Below are positions 15,217 through 24,882 of a DNA stretch of 37,947 nt, piece after piece. Each line of letters begins with the position of its first letter. The stretch's first letter is position 1. The notes beneath the pieces were generated by a model. It made no database searches. It was not told where the DNA came from and saw only the letters and a program-made list of their open reading frames with translations. The stretch is from Bacilli bacterium (GTDB taxonomy: Bacteria; Bacillota_I; Bacilli_A; RFN20; CAG-826), in contig JAEDIE010000008.1 in NCBI GenBank assembly GCA_016296775.1, forward strand, positions 1 to 37,947, in the 5' to 3' direction. Made by a program: the position numbers and the translations under genes.

Positions 15217-16687
15217 CTTTATTCTCCGTTACACAACTAATATAATCGCAATTCTTATATTTAGAAATAATATTAACTTTCTTTTTCCTATATATATCTA
15301 ATTGCTTCAATATTTCTTTTGTAATTATTTCTCCAGGAATAATTAAAGGAATTCCAGGAGGATATATCATAATCATTTCTTTAGAAATATGTCCTAAAGA
15401 TTCACTTAATTCAACCTTTTCTTCTTTAGCTTGATAAGCTACACGAGGACGTAATAAAGCTTTCGAAAAGTTAAATGTTTGTAACTTTCTTTCTCTTTTC
15501 CTTTCTTGATAATATAAAGAAGATATATCTTTTAAAGCATTAACTAATACTTTAATATCCTCTTCTTTACTACCAATGGTAAATAAGCATAATAAAACAT
15601 TAGTTTCAGCTAATTCAATTTGTATATGATATTGTTTTTGTAAAATTTTATAAACTTGGAAACCATTTAAAACTAGTTTTTCTAATCTAATAACCAATTT
15701 TGTTCGATCATAATCATATGAACCTTGATTAACAAAATACTCTTTATCTAAAACTTTAAATCCATCAATTTTATTAATAATTTGTTTTGCTTTTGAACAT
15801 AAATTAATAGCTTTTTGAATCTCTTTTTCACCTTTAAAAACTAAAAATTTTCTACTAGCATCTAAACTTGCAAGCAAAATATTGCTTGGTGAAGTTGTAG
15901 TTATTAAATTAAATGCGTTATTTACATCCTCTATATCAACCAAAGAAGATTTTATTAATAATAAACTTGATTGAGTTAAACTTCCTCCAGTTTTATGGAT
16001 TGATAATGTTGCCATATCGGCATTAGCATCCATTGCAGTAATTGGCAAAGTTGAATTAAAATAAAAATGACTTCCGTGAGCTTCATCAACTAAAACAACT
16101 ATATTTTTTGAATGGGCATACTCAACTATTTTCTTCAAATCACAAGTAGCACCAAAATAAGTAGGATTTATAATAAATATTGCTTTTGCATCTAAATTAT
16201 TATCGATTGCATTTTTCCATTCGTCAAAACTAATTTGATTAACTATTTCAGTTTCTTTATCTACTTGAGGCATTATAAATTCTGGTATAGCACCTGCAAG
16301 AATTAATCCGTTAATTACAGATTTATGAACATTTCTAGGTAAAATTATCTTATCATGAGCTTTTAATACCGTTAAAAGCATGACTAATATACCACTAGTT
16401 GAACCATTTACTAAAAATTTTGCATATTGAGCATTTGTAGCTAAAGCATATAATTCTTGAGCTTCTTTAATACATTCATGCGGATGTAAAAGATTATCCA
16501 TTCCTTCAGGGCAATTAATATCTTTTTCATAAATTATATGAGAAAAAACTTTATCAAATGGTGTTCTAATTCCCCCTTGATGATGTCCAGGAACGTCAAA
16601 AGCAGTATATTTACCATCTAAATATTTTTGATAATTATCAAGATAAGGAGTTTTAGCTTGTTTTTTTAAATCAATATCGTGCTTCAT
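15200..16687 (-). CDS. Orn/Lys/Arg decarboxylase family protein (PLP-dependent, fold type I)
   Basis: From the ATG at 16687 this is 495 aa (MKHDIDLKKQ). The frame is open to 16744, but the 19 extra residues look unlike the family. Motifs are DVPGHHQGG near the start, FLVNGSTSGIL, LVDEAHGSHFYF with the PLP-pairing Asp, and SIHKTGGSLTQSS with the Schiff-base Lys. The C-terminal part has the conserved PPGIPLIIPGE. It belongs to the short YaaO-like group, decarboxylating Lys, Arg or Orn to a polyamine or its precursor. The exact substrate is not evident. It heads an operon with DUF1275 and SDR genes. Confidence 0.88.
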   Translation of the reverse strand: MKHDIDLKKQAKTPYLDNYQKYLDGKYTAFDVPGHHQGGIRTPFDKVFSHIIYEKDINCPEGMDNLLHPHECIKEAQELYALATNAQYAKFLVNGSTSGILVMLLTVLKAHDKIILPRNVHKSVINGLILAGAIPEFIMPQVDKETEIVNQISFDEWKNAIDNNLDAKAIFIINPTYFGATCDLKKIVEYAHSKNIVVLVDEAHGSHFYFNSTLPITAMDANADMATLSIHKTGGSLTQSSLLLIKSSLVDIEDVNNAFNLITTTSPSNILLASLDASRKFLVFKGEKEIQKAINLCSKAKQIINKIDGFKVLDKEYFVNQGSYDYDRTKLVIRLEKLVLNGFQVYKILQKQYHIQIELAETNVLLCLFTIGSKEEDIKVLVNALKDISSLYYQERKRERKLQTFNFSKALLRPRVAYQAKEEKVELSESLGHISKEMIMIYPPGIPLIIPGEIITKEILKQLDIYRKKKVNIISKYKNCDYISCVTENKDEIKD

Positions 16688-16784
16688 ATTCTTTTTAATA
16701 GAAAATACAACATTTCTAGTAGTAAAATATACCATATTAATCAAATCTAAAAAAGATTATTAATTATTAATTAATAAAAATATT

Positions 16785-17240
16785 ATGAAATTCTTAATTG
16801 TAAGTGATTCACATGGTGATTATAACCTTTTAGAAAAAATATGCTACTCTAATCAAGATGTAGATATTTTTATTCATCTTGGAGATTATGAAATTCCTGA
16901 ATATTTATTAAATAGATTTATTTTCGTTAGAGGTAATTGTGACTTTTTAAGCGATGCTCCTAGATGTAGAGATATAGATTATGAAGCTTTTAATATTCAT
17001 TTTGAGCACGGAAATAATATTGATTTTTACAATTTTGAACAATACATAGAAGATAAAGAATGTGACTTTTTCTTCTTTGGTCATACACATAAAAAATTTG
17101 AAAAAAGAGTCGGAAATACTATGGTTTTTAACCCAGGAAGCTTAACTAGACCAAGAGATTCATCTAAAGGTAGTTACTTAATTTTAGATATAAAAAATAA
17201 AGAAGAGTTTACCTATATTTTTAAAGAAATTGAATTATAA
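16785..17240 (+). CDS. YfcE/MJ0936-type metallophosphoesterase
   Basis: This encodes 151 aa with all metal-binding blocks: VSDSHGDY at the start, HLGDYE, VRGNCD and FFGHTHK, then NPGSLTRPR. Such enzymes hydrolyse phosphodiesters with Mn or similar metals in the cytoplasm; the natural substrate is uncertain. It is divergent from the decarboxylase operon. No Shine-Dalgarno is visible in front of the ATG, so it may be leaderless. Its end overlaps the convergent flavoprotein gene by six bases. Confidence 0.9.
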   Translation: MKFLIVSDSHGDYNLLEKICYSNQDVDIFIHLGDYEIPEYLLNRFIFVRGNCDFLSDAPRCRDIDYEAFNIHFEHGNNIDFYNFEQYIEDKECDFFFFGHTHKKFEKRVGNTMVFNPGSLTRPRDSSKGSYLILDIKNKEEFTYIFKEIEL

Positions 17241-18416
17241 AGATTTTAATACTCGATAAGAACTTGCAAATGCAAACATAAGATTGTAACCTCCACAAAG
17301 TCCATCAGTATCTAATATTTCGCCAATAAAATAAATATTTTTTTCCAACTTAGATTCCAAAGTGTCGTTTTTTAAATTCGAATATGAGATTCCACCAATT
17401 GAAACTTGTGAATCTTTAAAATCATATGTAAAAAGATAATTAAATCTAAGATCTTTTAAAGCTTTTGATAAAATTTTGATTTCTTCTAAAGAATAATTGT
17501 AACTCTTTTTAAAGCCTAATAACTTCATTATAAAACTAGATATTTCTTTATCAAAAAATGAATTTAATAAGGAATTCATAGTGTTTTTGTTAAATTTAAT
17601 TAATAATTCGATTAACTCTTGATTAGATAAATCACTGAAAAGATCTAAACTAATTTGAAAATTTTTATGTTCAATTTCTCTATTAATTAAAGATGAGCAA
17701 TTAAAAATTGCAATTCCACTTAATCCATCTTTTTTAAACAAGACTTCACCTTTTTCTTCATAAATTAAATTCTCGTTTAAAAGTAATGAAACTTTGCATT
17801 TTATTCTTTTTCCTTCAACTAATTTAGTATTTTCCTTAGTTTTAATAGGAGTTAATCCAGGTTTAAAAGGTACTATATTATAGTTATGTTTTTTTAAAAT
17901 CCCTATGATTTCTAAGCTGTTTTTATTATTTCCACTAATTCCACCAGTTGCAAAAATAACTTTTTCATATTCTTTTTTATATTTATCAAAGATTACATTT
18001 ACTTTGTTATTTATAGTCTTGTAATCAATTATTTTTAAGTCGTTTAATACAGTAATGTTTTTATTGCTTAAAACAAAATTAGCTAGGTTTTCACGATAAT
18101 TTTTACTACTCAATGAGTATGGATAAACTAATTCATTAATATTAGTTGTATGAATACCAATTAAAGATAAAAAGTCTATTATATTTTCGATTGAAAATTC
18201 GTTAACAATTTCTTCACTAATTTTATTGTTATAAGCGTGTTTATTGTCTTTATTTAAATTACCTAAATTACATCTTCCATTTCCAGTAACTAATATCTTT
18301 TTACCAATAATATTTTCATTACTTAAAATATCTACTTTTATTTCTTTTTTATAAAAAGAAATTAAACTAGCCAAATATAAAGCGCTGCATCCACTACCAA
18401 CAATCAAAATACCCAT
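17235..18416 (-). CDS. HI0933/BaiN-like FAD-dependent oxidoreductase
   Basis: This 393-aa flavoprotein has an N-terminal FAD-binding Rossmann motif GSGCSALYLA (6–16; Gly-x-Gly with Cys where Ala is common), then the family hallmark KILVTGNGRCNLGN and, at the end, GEILDTDGLCGGYNLMFAFASS. The family (YhiN/BaiN) carries out poorly defined reductions; BaiN has been linked to bile-acid dehydroxylation in clostridia, but that role should not be transferred here. It is a single gene that converges with the phosphodiesterase gene. Confidence 0.88.
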   Translation of the reverse strand: MGILIVGSGCSALYLASLISFYKKEIKVDILSNENIIGKKILVTGNGRCNLGNLNKDNKHAYNNKISEEIVNEFSIENIIDFLSLIGIHTTNINELVYPYSLSSKNYRENLANFVLSNKNITVLNDLKIIDYKTINNKVNVIFDKYKKEYEKVIFATGGISGNNKNSLEIIGILKKHNYNIVPFKPGLTPIKTKENTKLVEGKRIKCKVSLLLNENLIYEEKGEVLFKKDGLSGIAIFNCSSLINREIEHKNFQISLDLFSDLSNQELIELLIKFNKNTMNSLLNSFFDKEISSFIMKLLGFKKSYNYSLEEIKILSKALKDLRFNYLFTYDFKDSQVSIGGISYSNLKNDTLESKLEKNIYFIGEILDTDGLCGGYNLMFAFASSYRVLKSL

Positions 18417-18452
18417 GATATTATCGTATCAAAATTTATTTAATCATTCTAT

Positions 18453-18481
18453 AAGACATTTGCTATTAAATTTGATATTAT
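18453..18481 (+). promoter_or_regulatory. Promoter of the ZIP transporter (leaderless)
   Basis: AAGACA (18453–18458) and TATTAT (18476–18481) are spaced by 17 bases. Transcription would begin within a base or two of the ATG at 18489; no Shine-Dalgarno is present. Confidence 0.45.
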
Positions 18482-18488
18482 ATTTTTC

Positions 18489-19319
18489 ATGTTATACTAT
18501 TTTATTTTTTCTATACTAGCTACCATACTAGCTACACTATTTGGAGCATTATTATCAAAGTTAAATAATAAAATGCCAAGAATTTTGGAATCTTTTCTTC
18601 AAAATTTTAGTGTAGGTATTGTAATTGGCTTATTATTTTTTGAGATGATTGTTGAAGCTCTTGAAGAAGGAACCGCTTATTTTGCTGACAATAAATATAT
18701 AGGAATAGTAATTTCAGTAGCTATAATTTTAGTAATTGGCGTTTTATTCTTTTTACTTCACGAAATGCTACATAAGATTAGTAATCATCATAAGGAAGAT
18801 CACGACGACGATGAAGCTTGTGAAGACCACGCTCACACAAGCGAGCTTATAACTAATAATGAAAATCAAATAGTTGCTTCAATATTATTTTTAGGAGCCA
18901 TTTCTATTCATAACATTCCTGAAGGTTTATCTTTAGGTACATCATTTAATATTTCTTCTAATACTATTCCTTATGTTGGAATTATATTTTCTATTGCGCT
19001 ATTTATTCATAATTTCTTCATTGGTTATTCTATGTGTGCATCTTTTATGAAAGCAAATAAGAAATTTGGATTTTCATTAGTGATGACTTTATTATCATCA
19101 TTACCTGCATTTATATTTTCAATTGTAGGATACTTTGTAAGTGTTAGTGATTCCTCATTATTTAATATGATTATCTTCTCTATTAGTAGCGGAACATTAC
19201 TTTATGTTTTATTTATCGAATTATTACCTCAAATTTTCTATAAATATAAATCAAAATTTTCATTTTTATTTATATTATTAGGTATATTAGTTAGTATTTT
19301 AATTATCTTTATGGAGTAA
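18489..19319 (+). CDS. ZIP-family divalent metal (zinc) transporter
   Basis: This 276-aa membrane protein has about eight hydrophobic helices. The hallmark HNIPEGLSLG lies in the fourth region, with a second helix carrying LFIHNFFIGYS. Between helices 3 and 4 is a His/Asp/Glu-rich cytoplasmic loop (HHKEDHDDDEACEDHAH), typical of ZIP metal-binding loops. It should import Zn(II) or a related metal across the cell membrane. The nucleosidase gene follows after two bases in the same unit. The start lacks a ribosome site. Confidence 0.93.
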   Translation: MLYYFIFSILATILATLFGALLSKLNNKMPRILESFLQNFSVGIVIGLLFFEMIVEALEEGTAYFADNKYIGIVISVAIILVIGVLFFLLHEMLHKISNHHKEDHDDDEACEDHAHTSELITNNENQIVASILFLGAISIHNIPEGLSLGTSFNISSNTIPYVGIIFSIALFIHNFFIGYSMCASFMKANKKFGFSLVMTLLSSLPAFIFSIVGYFVSVSDSSLFNMIIFSISSGTLLYVLFIELLPQIFYKYKSKFSFLFILLGILVSILIIFME

Positions 19320-19321
19320 AT

Positions 19322-20011
19322 ATGAAAAGAATAGGAATTGTTGTCGCATGTGAAAATGAAATTATTTCTTTATTAAATTCTAAATTTGAATTAATAAAAG
19401 TATTAGATGAAGCTCCTTATAAGACTTTTTTATATAGAATAGAAAATAAGGAAATATACATTTCCCTTTCAGGAATTGGCGAAACTTCTTCTAGTGCTTG
19501 CACCCAATTCTTAATTACAAAATATGGAGTTAATTTTATATTTAACTATGGAGCATGCGGATCTTTAACAAAAGATTTAGGTTTAACAAATGTTGTATTT
19601 ATTTCAAAGTTAATTGATGTTGGATTTGATACTAGCTCTTTAGATAATTGTGCTAAACATGCTCATATTGAATTAGGTTTTCATAAAGCAATAATGGATG
19701 TAAACGATGACTTATTAAGTTTTGCAAATGAAAAATTTCCTTCAATTAAACAAGTAATTTGTGCTTCAAACAATATCTTTATTGATAAAAAAGAAGAAAA
19801 AGAAGCTATATTTAATGAATATAAAGCATTAATTTGTGAAATGGAAGCAAGTGGAATTTATTTGACCTGTCTTAAAAATAAAGTTGAGTGTTTCTTTATT
19901 AAATCAGTAAGTGATACTGTTGTTGGTGGTAAAGAAGAATACGAAAAATTTGCTACACTTGCAGCTAATGAAGCTTTAAATATATTAACTGAATTTATTA
20001 AAAACTATTGA
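19322..20011 (+). CDS. Phosphorylase-superfamily nucleosidase (MTA/SAH nucleosidase-like)
   Basis: This encodes 229 aa of the PNP/UDP-phosphorylase fold. It has ISLSGIGETSSSACTQFL, NYGACGSL, the substrate-binding CEMEASGIY and KSVSDTVVGG with the catalytic Asp. The closest pattern is 5'-methylthioadenosine/S-adenosylhomocysteine nucleosidase, which removes adenine from by-products of SAM metabolism. The sequence is diverged, so another purine nucleoside substrate is possible. It starts two bases after the ZIP gene stop, with its ribosome site presumably inside that gene, and uses TGA as stop. Confidence 0.75.
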   Translation: MKRIGIVVACENEIISLLNSKFELIKVLDEAPYKTFLYRIENKEIYISLSGIGETSSSACTQFLITKYGVNFIFNYGACGSLTKDLGLTNVVFISKLIDVGFDTSSLDNCAKHAHIELGFHKAIMDVNDDLLSFANEKFPSIKQVICASNNIFIDKKEEKEAIFNEYKALICEMEASGIYLTCLKNKVECFFIKSVSDTVVGGKEEYEKFATLAANEALNILTEFIKNY

Positions 20012-21621
20012 TCTAATTCCATTTTAACAGCAGCTGGAACTTTAGGAAGTCCTGGCATTGTTAAAATATCGCCACACATTACGACAATGAAGTCTGCACC
20101 ATTTTTGAGTTTCACATCGTTAACTTTTAATATGAAATCACGTGGACAATTTAATAAAGTTTTATTATCACTAAAACTATTTTGAGTTTTAGCCATACAA
20201 ACAACAAGATTATCTCTCTTTAAAGCTTTAATTTGTTCGATATGTTCTTTTGCAAGAGGAGAAAATTCAACATCTTTTGCTCTATAAATTTCTTTAGCAA
20301 TTGTTGTTATTTTGTTTTCGATAGTATCTTCTAATTTATAAAGAGGATGATATCTGCTTGGTTTTGTATCTAATACTTCTTTTACTTTTCTAGCGAGTTC
20401 AATAGATCCATCTCCACCATTTAAGAATCCATCAGCAAATGCAAAAGGAATATTATTTTCTTTTAAAATTGATGATAAAAGTTCAATTTCGGCTTTAGAA
20501 TCACTTTCAAAATGATTTAAAGCAACAACAACAGGAACATCATATTTTCTTAAGTTGTAATAATGTTGAAGCATGTTTTTGCTTCCTTCTTTTAAAGCAT
20601 CGAGATTTTCAATGCTTAAGTCTTCAAATTTAACACCACCATGCATTTTTAAAGCTCTAATAGTAGCAACTAAAACAGCACAATCTACATGTAAATTTCC
20701 AACTCGAGCTTTAATATCTAAGAATTTTTCAGCTCCTAAATCAGCAGCAAAACCTGCTTCAGTAATAACAATTGGAGATAATTTTAAGGCTAATTTTGTA
20801 GCAATAAGTGATGAACATCCATGAGCAATATTAGCAAATGGACCTCCATGTATTAAACAAGGGTTGTTTTCTCTTGTTTGAACAAGATTTGGTTTTAATG
20901 CATTGTTCATCAATTTCATAACTGCATTAACAATCTTTAAATCTTTTAAATAAACTGGTTCATCATCATAAGTAAAGGCAACGATAATACGTTTAATTCT
21001 ATCTTTAAAATCGTTTCTATCTTTTGAAATACATAAAATTGCCATTAATTCACTTGCAACTGTGATTTCAAATCCATCTTCTCTCTTAATTCCGTTAACA
21101 TCTCTACCTAAACCTAAAGCAACTTGTCTAAGTTCACGGTCGTTCATGTCTAGAGCTCTTTTCCAAGTAATTTTACTTGGATCAATGTTTAGTTCGTTCC
21201 CTTGATATATATGGTTATCAATAACAGCACTAATTAAGTTAATTGAACTAGTAAGAGCGTGCATATCACCAGTAAAATGTAGATTAATATCTTCGCTTGG
21301 TTCAACCGTAACTTTTCCTCCACCAGTTGCTCCACCTTTAAGGCCAAAAACAGGACCTAATGATGGTTCTCTTAAACAAAGGAGAGCTTTTTCTTTTATT
21401 TTTGCTAATCCATCAAGAAGAGAAATACTCATTGTAGTTTTACCTTCTCCAGCTTTTGTTGGAGTAATTGCTGTAACTAAAACTAATTTCCCGTCTTCTC
21501 TATCCTTAATTTCTTCATATAAAGAATCATCAATCTTAGCTTTTAATTTTCCATAAGTTTCTAAATATTTGTCATTAATATTTAACTTTTTAGCAATTTT
21601 AGTAATATCTTGTAATTCCAT
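20005..21621 (-). CDS. fhs: Formate–tetrahydrofolate ligase
   Basis: This 538-aa enzyme (family usually about 555) makes 10-formyl-tetrahydrofolate from formate, ATP and THF. The ATP site TPTKAGEGKTT lies at residues 53–63, followed by REPSLGPVFGLKGGATGGG and FTGDMHAL. One-carbon units feed purine synthesis and initiator tRNA formylation. The ATG overlaps the stop of the ThiF-like gene by one base (TAATG). It is the last gene of the long minus-strand run and converges with the nucleosidase gene. Confidence 0.97.
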   Translation of the reverse strand: MELQDITKIAKKLNINDKYLETYGKLKAKIDDSLYEEIKDREDGKLVLVTAITPTKAGEGKTTMSISLLDGLAKIKEKALLCLREPSLGPVFGLKGGATGGGKVTVEPSEDINLHFTGDMHALTSSINLISAVIDNHIYQGNELNIDPSKITWKRALDMNDRELRQVALGLGRDVNGIKREDGFEITVASELMAILCISKDRNDFKDRIKRIIVAFTYDDEPVYLKDLKIVNAVMKLMNNALKPNLVQTRENNPCLIHGGPFANIAHGCSSLIATKLALKLSPIVITEAGFAADLGAEKFLDIKARVGNLHVDCAVLVATIRALKMHGGVKFEDLSIENLDALKEGSKNMLQHYYNLRKYDVPVVVALNHFESDSKAEIELLSSILKENNIPFAFADGFLNGGDGSIELARKVKEVLDTKPSRYHPLYKLEDTIENKITTIAKEIYRAKDVEFSPLAKEHIEQIKALKRDNLVVCMAKTQNSFSDNKTLLNCPRDFILKVNDVKLKNGADFIVVMCGDILTMPGLPKVPAAVKMELDQ

Positions 21622-22304
21622 TATTCATTTCCCTCCTTTATTACATCTTTTATTATATAACTCGCTAATGCAAGACCACTTGCATTAGGAGTAAAAATCA
21701 TTGAACTTATTACTCTATCTTTTATTATAGGTGTTTCTTCACTAAAAGAAACGTTTATTAACGAAAGATCAACATTTCTTTTTTTAAGTTCGTAACGTAA
21801 CTTCTTCGCTAACGGATCAGAAGTTGTTTTATTAAGCTTAGTTATTTTAACATTAGTAGGATCTAATCTATTGCCCATTCCTAAGCTAGAAATAATCTTA
21901 ATATTGTTTTTAAAAGCAAAAGTTATTAACTCTATCTTTCCTTTAATATCATCAATACAATCAATAATATAATCAAATTTCAAGTTTTCATTTAAAACAT
22001 TTTTAATGTCATCATGTATTTCAACTATATTTATATCTTCTCTTAAAGTTTGTAGATGTTTTTTTAAAGCGACTGATTTTAACTCACCAACATCTTCTAA
22101 AGTATAAGCAATTTGTCTATTTAAATTAGATAAATCAACTCTATCTTTATCAACTATTGTTAAGTTTTTTATTCCACTTCTCACTAAAGAAATAGGTACG
22201 ATAGAGCCAACTCCACCTAAACCAACAACTAAAATATTAACATTTGATAATTTTTTAAAATTATCCTCGTTAATTAATAAAATTGTACGATCATCTAAAC
22301 TCAT
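21621..22304 (-). CDS. tcdA: ThiF/E1-like protein, probable tRNA threonylcarbamoyladenosine dehydratase
   Basis: This encodes 227 aa. The N-terminal nucleotide site VVGLGGVGSIVPISLVRSG, followed by DKDRVDLSNLNRQ with the adenylating Arg, is that of the E1/ThiF/MoeB group. CIDDIKGKIELI and SSLGMGNRLDP fit TcdA (CsdL), which cyclises t6A37 to ct6A in tRNAs using ATP. The neighbour miaA, also a tRNA position-37 enzyme, supports this. It overlaps miaA by 14 bases. A generic ThiF-like role cannot be excluded. Confidence 0.82.
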   Translation of the reverse strand: MSLDDRTILLINEDNFKKLSNVNILVVGLGGVGSIVPISLVRSGIKNLTIVDKDRVDLSNLNRQIAYTLEDVGELKSVALKKHLQTLREDINIVEIHDDIKNVLNENLKFDYIIDCIDDIKGKIELITFAFKNNIKIISSLGMGNRLDPTNVKITKLNKTTSDPLAKKLRYELKKRNVDLSLINVSFSEETPIIKDRVISSMIFTPNASGLALASYIIKDVIKEGNE

Positions 22305-23160
22305 CTTTATGTTCCTTAATGTATTTATAAGCTTCTATATATGAAGAAAACCATAAAACATTTTTAAATTGATTCTTAAAAAATGTTAATTGTCTTTTTG
22401 CATAATTTCTAGTATTTTTTTTAATTAATTCATTAGCTTCTAAAGCATCATTTGTTTGTTTAAATTCTTTATATCCAATTGCTTGAAGAGCTCTTAAGGT
22501 ATCTGGATAATTTGAATATAATTGATTTACTTCCTCTTCTAATCCAAGAGAAAACATTTCATCTACTCTACTATTAATATCTTCATAAAGTTGCTCTCTA
22601 GAAGGATTTAGACCAATAAAATATACATTTTTATATAAAAGAGTATCTTTTTTATTTTCGTTTAACTCTGATTTATTTTTTCCATGGGTATTATAAATAT
22701 AAAGTGCCCTAATCAATCTTTTTCTATTGTTCATACCGATTTTTAAAGCATCTTCATAATCGACTTCTTTTAAAGAAGTAAATAATTCTTCATTTGTTTT
22801 ATCATTTAAATAATCCTTTGGCATAGGATCTTCTTCATCAAAATGATAGTCAAACAACAAGGCTTTTAAGTATAATCCAGTTCCTCCAACTAAAAGATGA
22901 TTTTTATTATCACTAATTAAAGGTCTAACCTCTTTTTGATATCTAGAAACTGAATATTCTTCTGTTATTGAAACAGCATTATACATTTTATATTTACTAT
23001 CTTTTAATTCTTCTTTTGATGGTTTTGCAGTTCCTACATTTAATTCTTTATAAATTTGAAATGCATCAAAATTTATAATATCGGTATCAAAAAGAGAAGC
23101 TAATAAGTTAGCTAATTTTGATTTATGACTTGCTGTAGGACCTAAAACACAAATAATCAT
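22291..23160 (-). CDS. miaA: tRNA dimethylallyltransferase
   Basis: This 289-aa enzyme transfers a dimethylallyl group to A37 of tRNAs that read UNN codons, the substrate for MiaB. Motifs: P-loop GPTASHKS (7–14), INFDAFQIYKELNVGTAKP, GGTGLYLKAL, NNRKRLIRALYIY and YAKRQLTFFKNQF. The P-loop has His12 where Gly is nearly always found. It overlaps the ricA-like gene by four bases and tcdA by 14. In Bacillus, miaA and miaB lie in the same neighbourhood. Confidence 0.96.
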   Translation of the reverse strand: MIICVLGPTASHKSKLANLLASLFDTDIINFDAFQIYKELNVGTAKPSKEELKDSKYKMYNAVSITEEYSVSRYQKEVRPLISDNKNHLLVGGTGLYLKALLFDYHFDEEDPMPKDYLNDKTNEELFTSLKEVDYEDALKIGMNNRKRLIRALYIYNTHGKNKSELNENKKDTLLYKNVYFIGLNPSREQLYEDINSRVDEMFSLGLEEEVNQLYSNYPDTLRALQAIGYKEFKQTNDALEANELIKKNTRNYAKRQLTFFKNQFKNVLWFSSYIEAYKYIKEHKDEFR

Positions 23161-23450
23161 AGTAAATCTAGTATATTTTTAATTTCCTCTTTATAGTTTT
23201 TAACTTCTTCTTCAACGATTTTGTAGTTGTGAATTAAAGGGTTTTCCTCTAATTCTTTTTTTATTTCATAGTATCTTTTTTGTTCTTCTTCACTAGCATT
23301 ACATTTTGTTAAATATTGTAATTCTAATATTTTTTTATTAATTTCTTCGTTATTTTTAATTATTTCTTTCAATCTTAAATATTCTTTAATTAAAGGTTCT
23401 TTTAATATTTCTTCTTTTAAATTTGATATTAAAATATCTAAATTATTCAT
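23157..23450 (-). CDS. ricA: YlbF/YmcA-family protein (RicA-like)
   Basis: From the ATG at 23450 (MNNLDILISN) this is 97 aa of almost pure helix, with the YlbF/YmcA pattern of short helices (IKEYLRLKEIIKNNEEI, ILELQYLT, NPLIHNYKIVEEEV). It sits directly after miaB, as ymcA (ricA) does in Bacillus subtilis, where RicA is part of the Fe-S-containing Y-complex that directs RNase Y. rny lies two genes upstream here. The frame extends 5 codons upstream to a TTG. It overlaps miaB by eight bases. Confidence 0.75.
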   Translation of the reverse strand: MNNLDILISNLKEEILKEPLIKEYLRLKEIIKNNEEINKKILELQYLTKCNASEEEQKRYYEIKKELEENPLIHNYKIVEEEVKNYKEEIKNILDLL

Positions 23451-24882
23451 AAATAACTTCACCAACTAAAGAATATAAATGAGATTCTAATATTTTTACT
23501 TTAACGATTTTACCAATTAAACAAGTATCACCTTTAAATAATACTGTTTTCATGTTTTCTGTATATCCTGCTAATATATCACTATTCTTTTTGGAAGGAC
23601 CTTCAACTAAACATTCATATGTTTTACCAACCATTTCTTTAGCTTTTTCGTCAAATGATACTTCTAAAGATTTGACCAATTCTTTAAATCTCTTTACCTT
23701 TTCTTCATAAGTTACATTATCTTTTAATCTAGCTGCAGGGGTTCCTTTTCTAGGACTATAAATAAAAGTAAATGCACTTGTATATCCAACAATTTCACTA
23801 ACCTTAATTGTGTCTAAAAATTGTTCGTAGGTTTCATTTGGGAAGCCAACAATAATGTCTGTTGAAAAGGCCATTTCAGGAATTTTTGCCTTAATTCTAT
23901 CAACTAAAGCCAAATATTGTTTAGAATCATATCTTCTTCCCATCATTTTTAAAACTTCATCACTTCCAGATTGAATAGGAAGATGTAAATATTTCATAAT
24001 GTTTGGATATTTTCTAATTACATCAATAACTTCATCTTTAAAATCGCTTGGATAGGAAGTTAAAAATCTAAGTCTTGGTATTCCAAGTTTTGCTACTTCT
24101 TCTAAAAGTTTTGCAAATGTTGAACCATCATTTAAATCGTTACCATAACTATCGACATTTTGTCCAAGTAATGTAATTTCTTGATAGTTTAAATCAACTA
24201 GTTCTTTACATTCTTTTAAAATATCTTCCATCTTACGGCTTCTTTCCTTACCTCTTGTATAAGGAACAATACAATAAGTACAAAACTTATTACAACCATA
24301 AGAAATATTTACAAAAGCTTTAAACGAAGAATTTCTTTTTGATGGTAACTCTTCATAAATATCACCAACTTTACTTTCAACATCAATAATAATTTCTTCT
24401 TTTTTAATATATTCTTTTAATAAAATTGCTAAATCTTGGATATTATGTGTTCCAAACATAATATCAACGAATGGATAAGTTGAAAGAATAAAATCAATAA
24501 TATGACTTTGTTCGATCATACATCCACATATACAAAGAACTAAATCCTTATTTTTATTTTTCAAGGCTTTGAATTCACCAATTTCACCATAAACTTTATC
24601 TTCAGCATTTTCTCTAACAGCACATGTATTTAAAATTGCTACACTTGTTTCACTTTTGTTTTCTGTTCTTTCCATTCCAATAGAAGAAAGGATGCCGGCC
24701 ATCACTTCTTCATCTCTCACATTAGCTTGACAACCATAAGTTCTAATAAAGAATTTTTTTCCTTCAAATTTCGATTTTAATTCATCGTCTATAGAATGAG
24801 AATAAATATAAGTTAAAGATTCTTTATTTCTTAATCTAGCTTTTTCTAATGAAGGTATATTAATTTTATTTACTTTTCTCAT
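23443..24882 (-). CDS. miaB: tRNA-2-methylthio-N6-dimethylallyladenosine synthase
   Basis: This 479-aa radical-SAM methylthiotransferase has the N-terminal UPF0004 cluster cysteines Cys51 (YGCQ), Cys87 (NTCA) and Cys121 (CGCM), the radical-SAM motif Cys197-x3-Cys201-x2-Cys204 (GCNKFCTYC), and a C-terminal TRAM domain from about residue 410. It adds the methylthio group to i6A37 of tRNA made by MiaA. The ATG overlaps the ymdB stop by four bases. Confidence 0.97.
   Translation of the reverse strand: MRKVNKINIPSLEKARLRNKESLTYIYSHSIDDELKSKFEGKKFFIRTYGCQANVRDEEVMAGILSSIGMERTENKSETSVAILNTCAVRENAEDKVYGEIGEFKALKNKNKDLVLCICGCMIEQSHIIDFILSTYPFVDIMFGTHNIQDLAILLKEYIKKEEIIIDVESKVGDIYEELPSKRNSSFKAFVNISYGCNKFCTYCIVPYTRGKERSRKMEDILKECKELVDLNYQEITLLGQNVDSYGNDLNDGSTFAKLLEEVAKLGIPRLRFLTSYPSDFKDEVIDVIRKYPNIMKYLHLPIQSGSDEVLKMMGRRYDSKQYLALVDRIKAKIPEMAFSTDIIVGFPNETYEQFLDTIKVSEIVGYTSAFTFIYSPRKGTPAARLKDNVTYEEKVKRFKELVKSLEVSFDEKAKEMVGKTYECLVEGPSKKNSDILAGYTENMKTVLFKGDTCLIGKIVKVKILESHLYSLVGEVIYE

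Noticed and set aside
19322..20011. Recoding of TGA as tryptophan, as in many Mollicutes
   Set aside because: TGA ends genes here (e.g. the nucleosidase and ATGA overlaps) and Trp is coded by TGG throughout.
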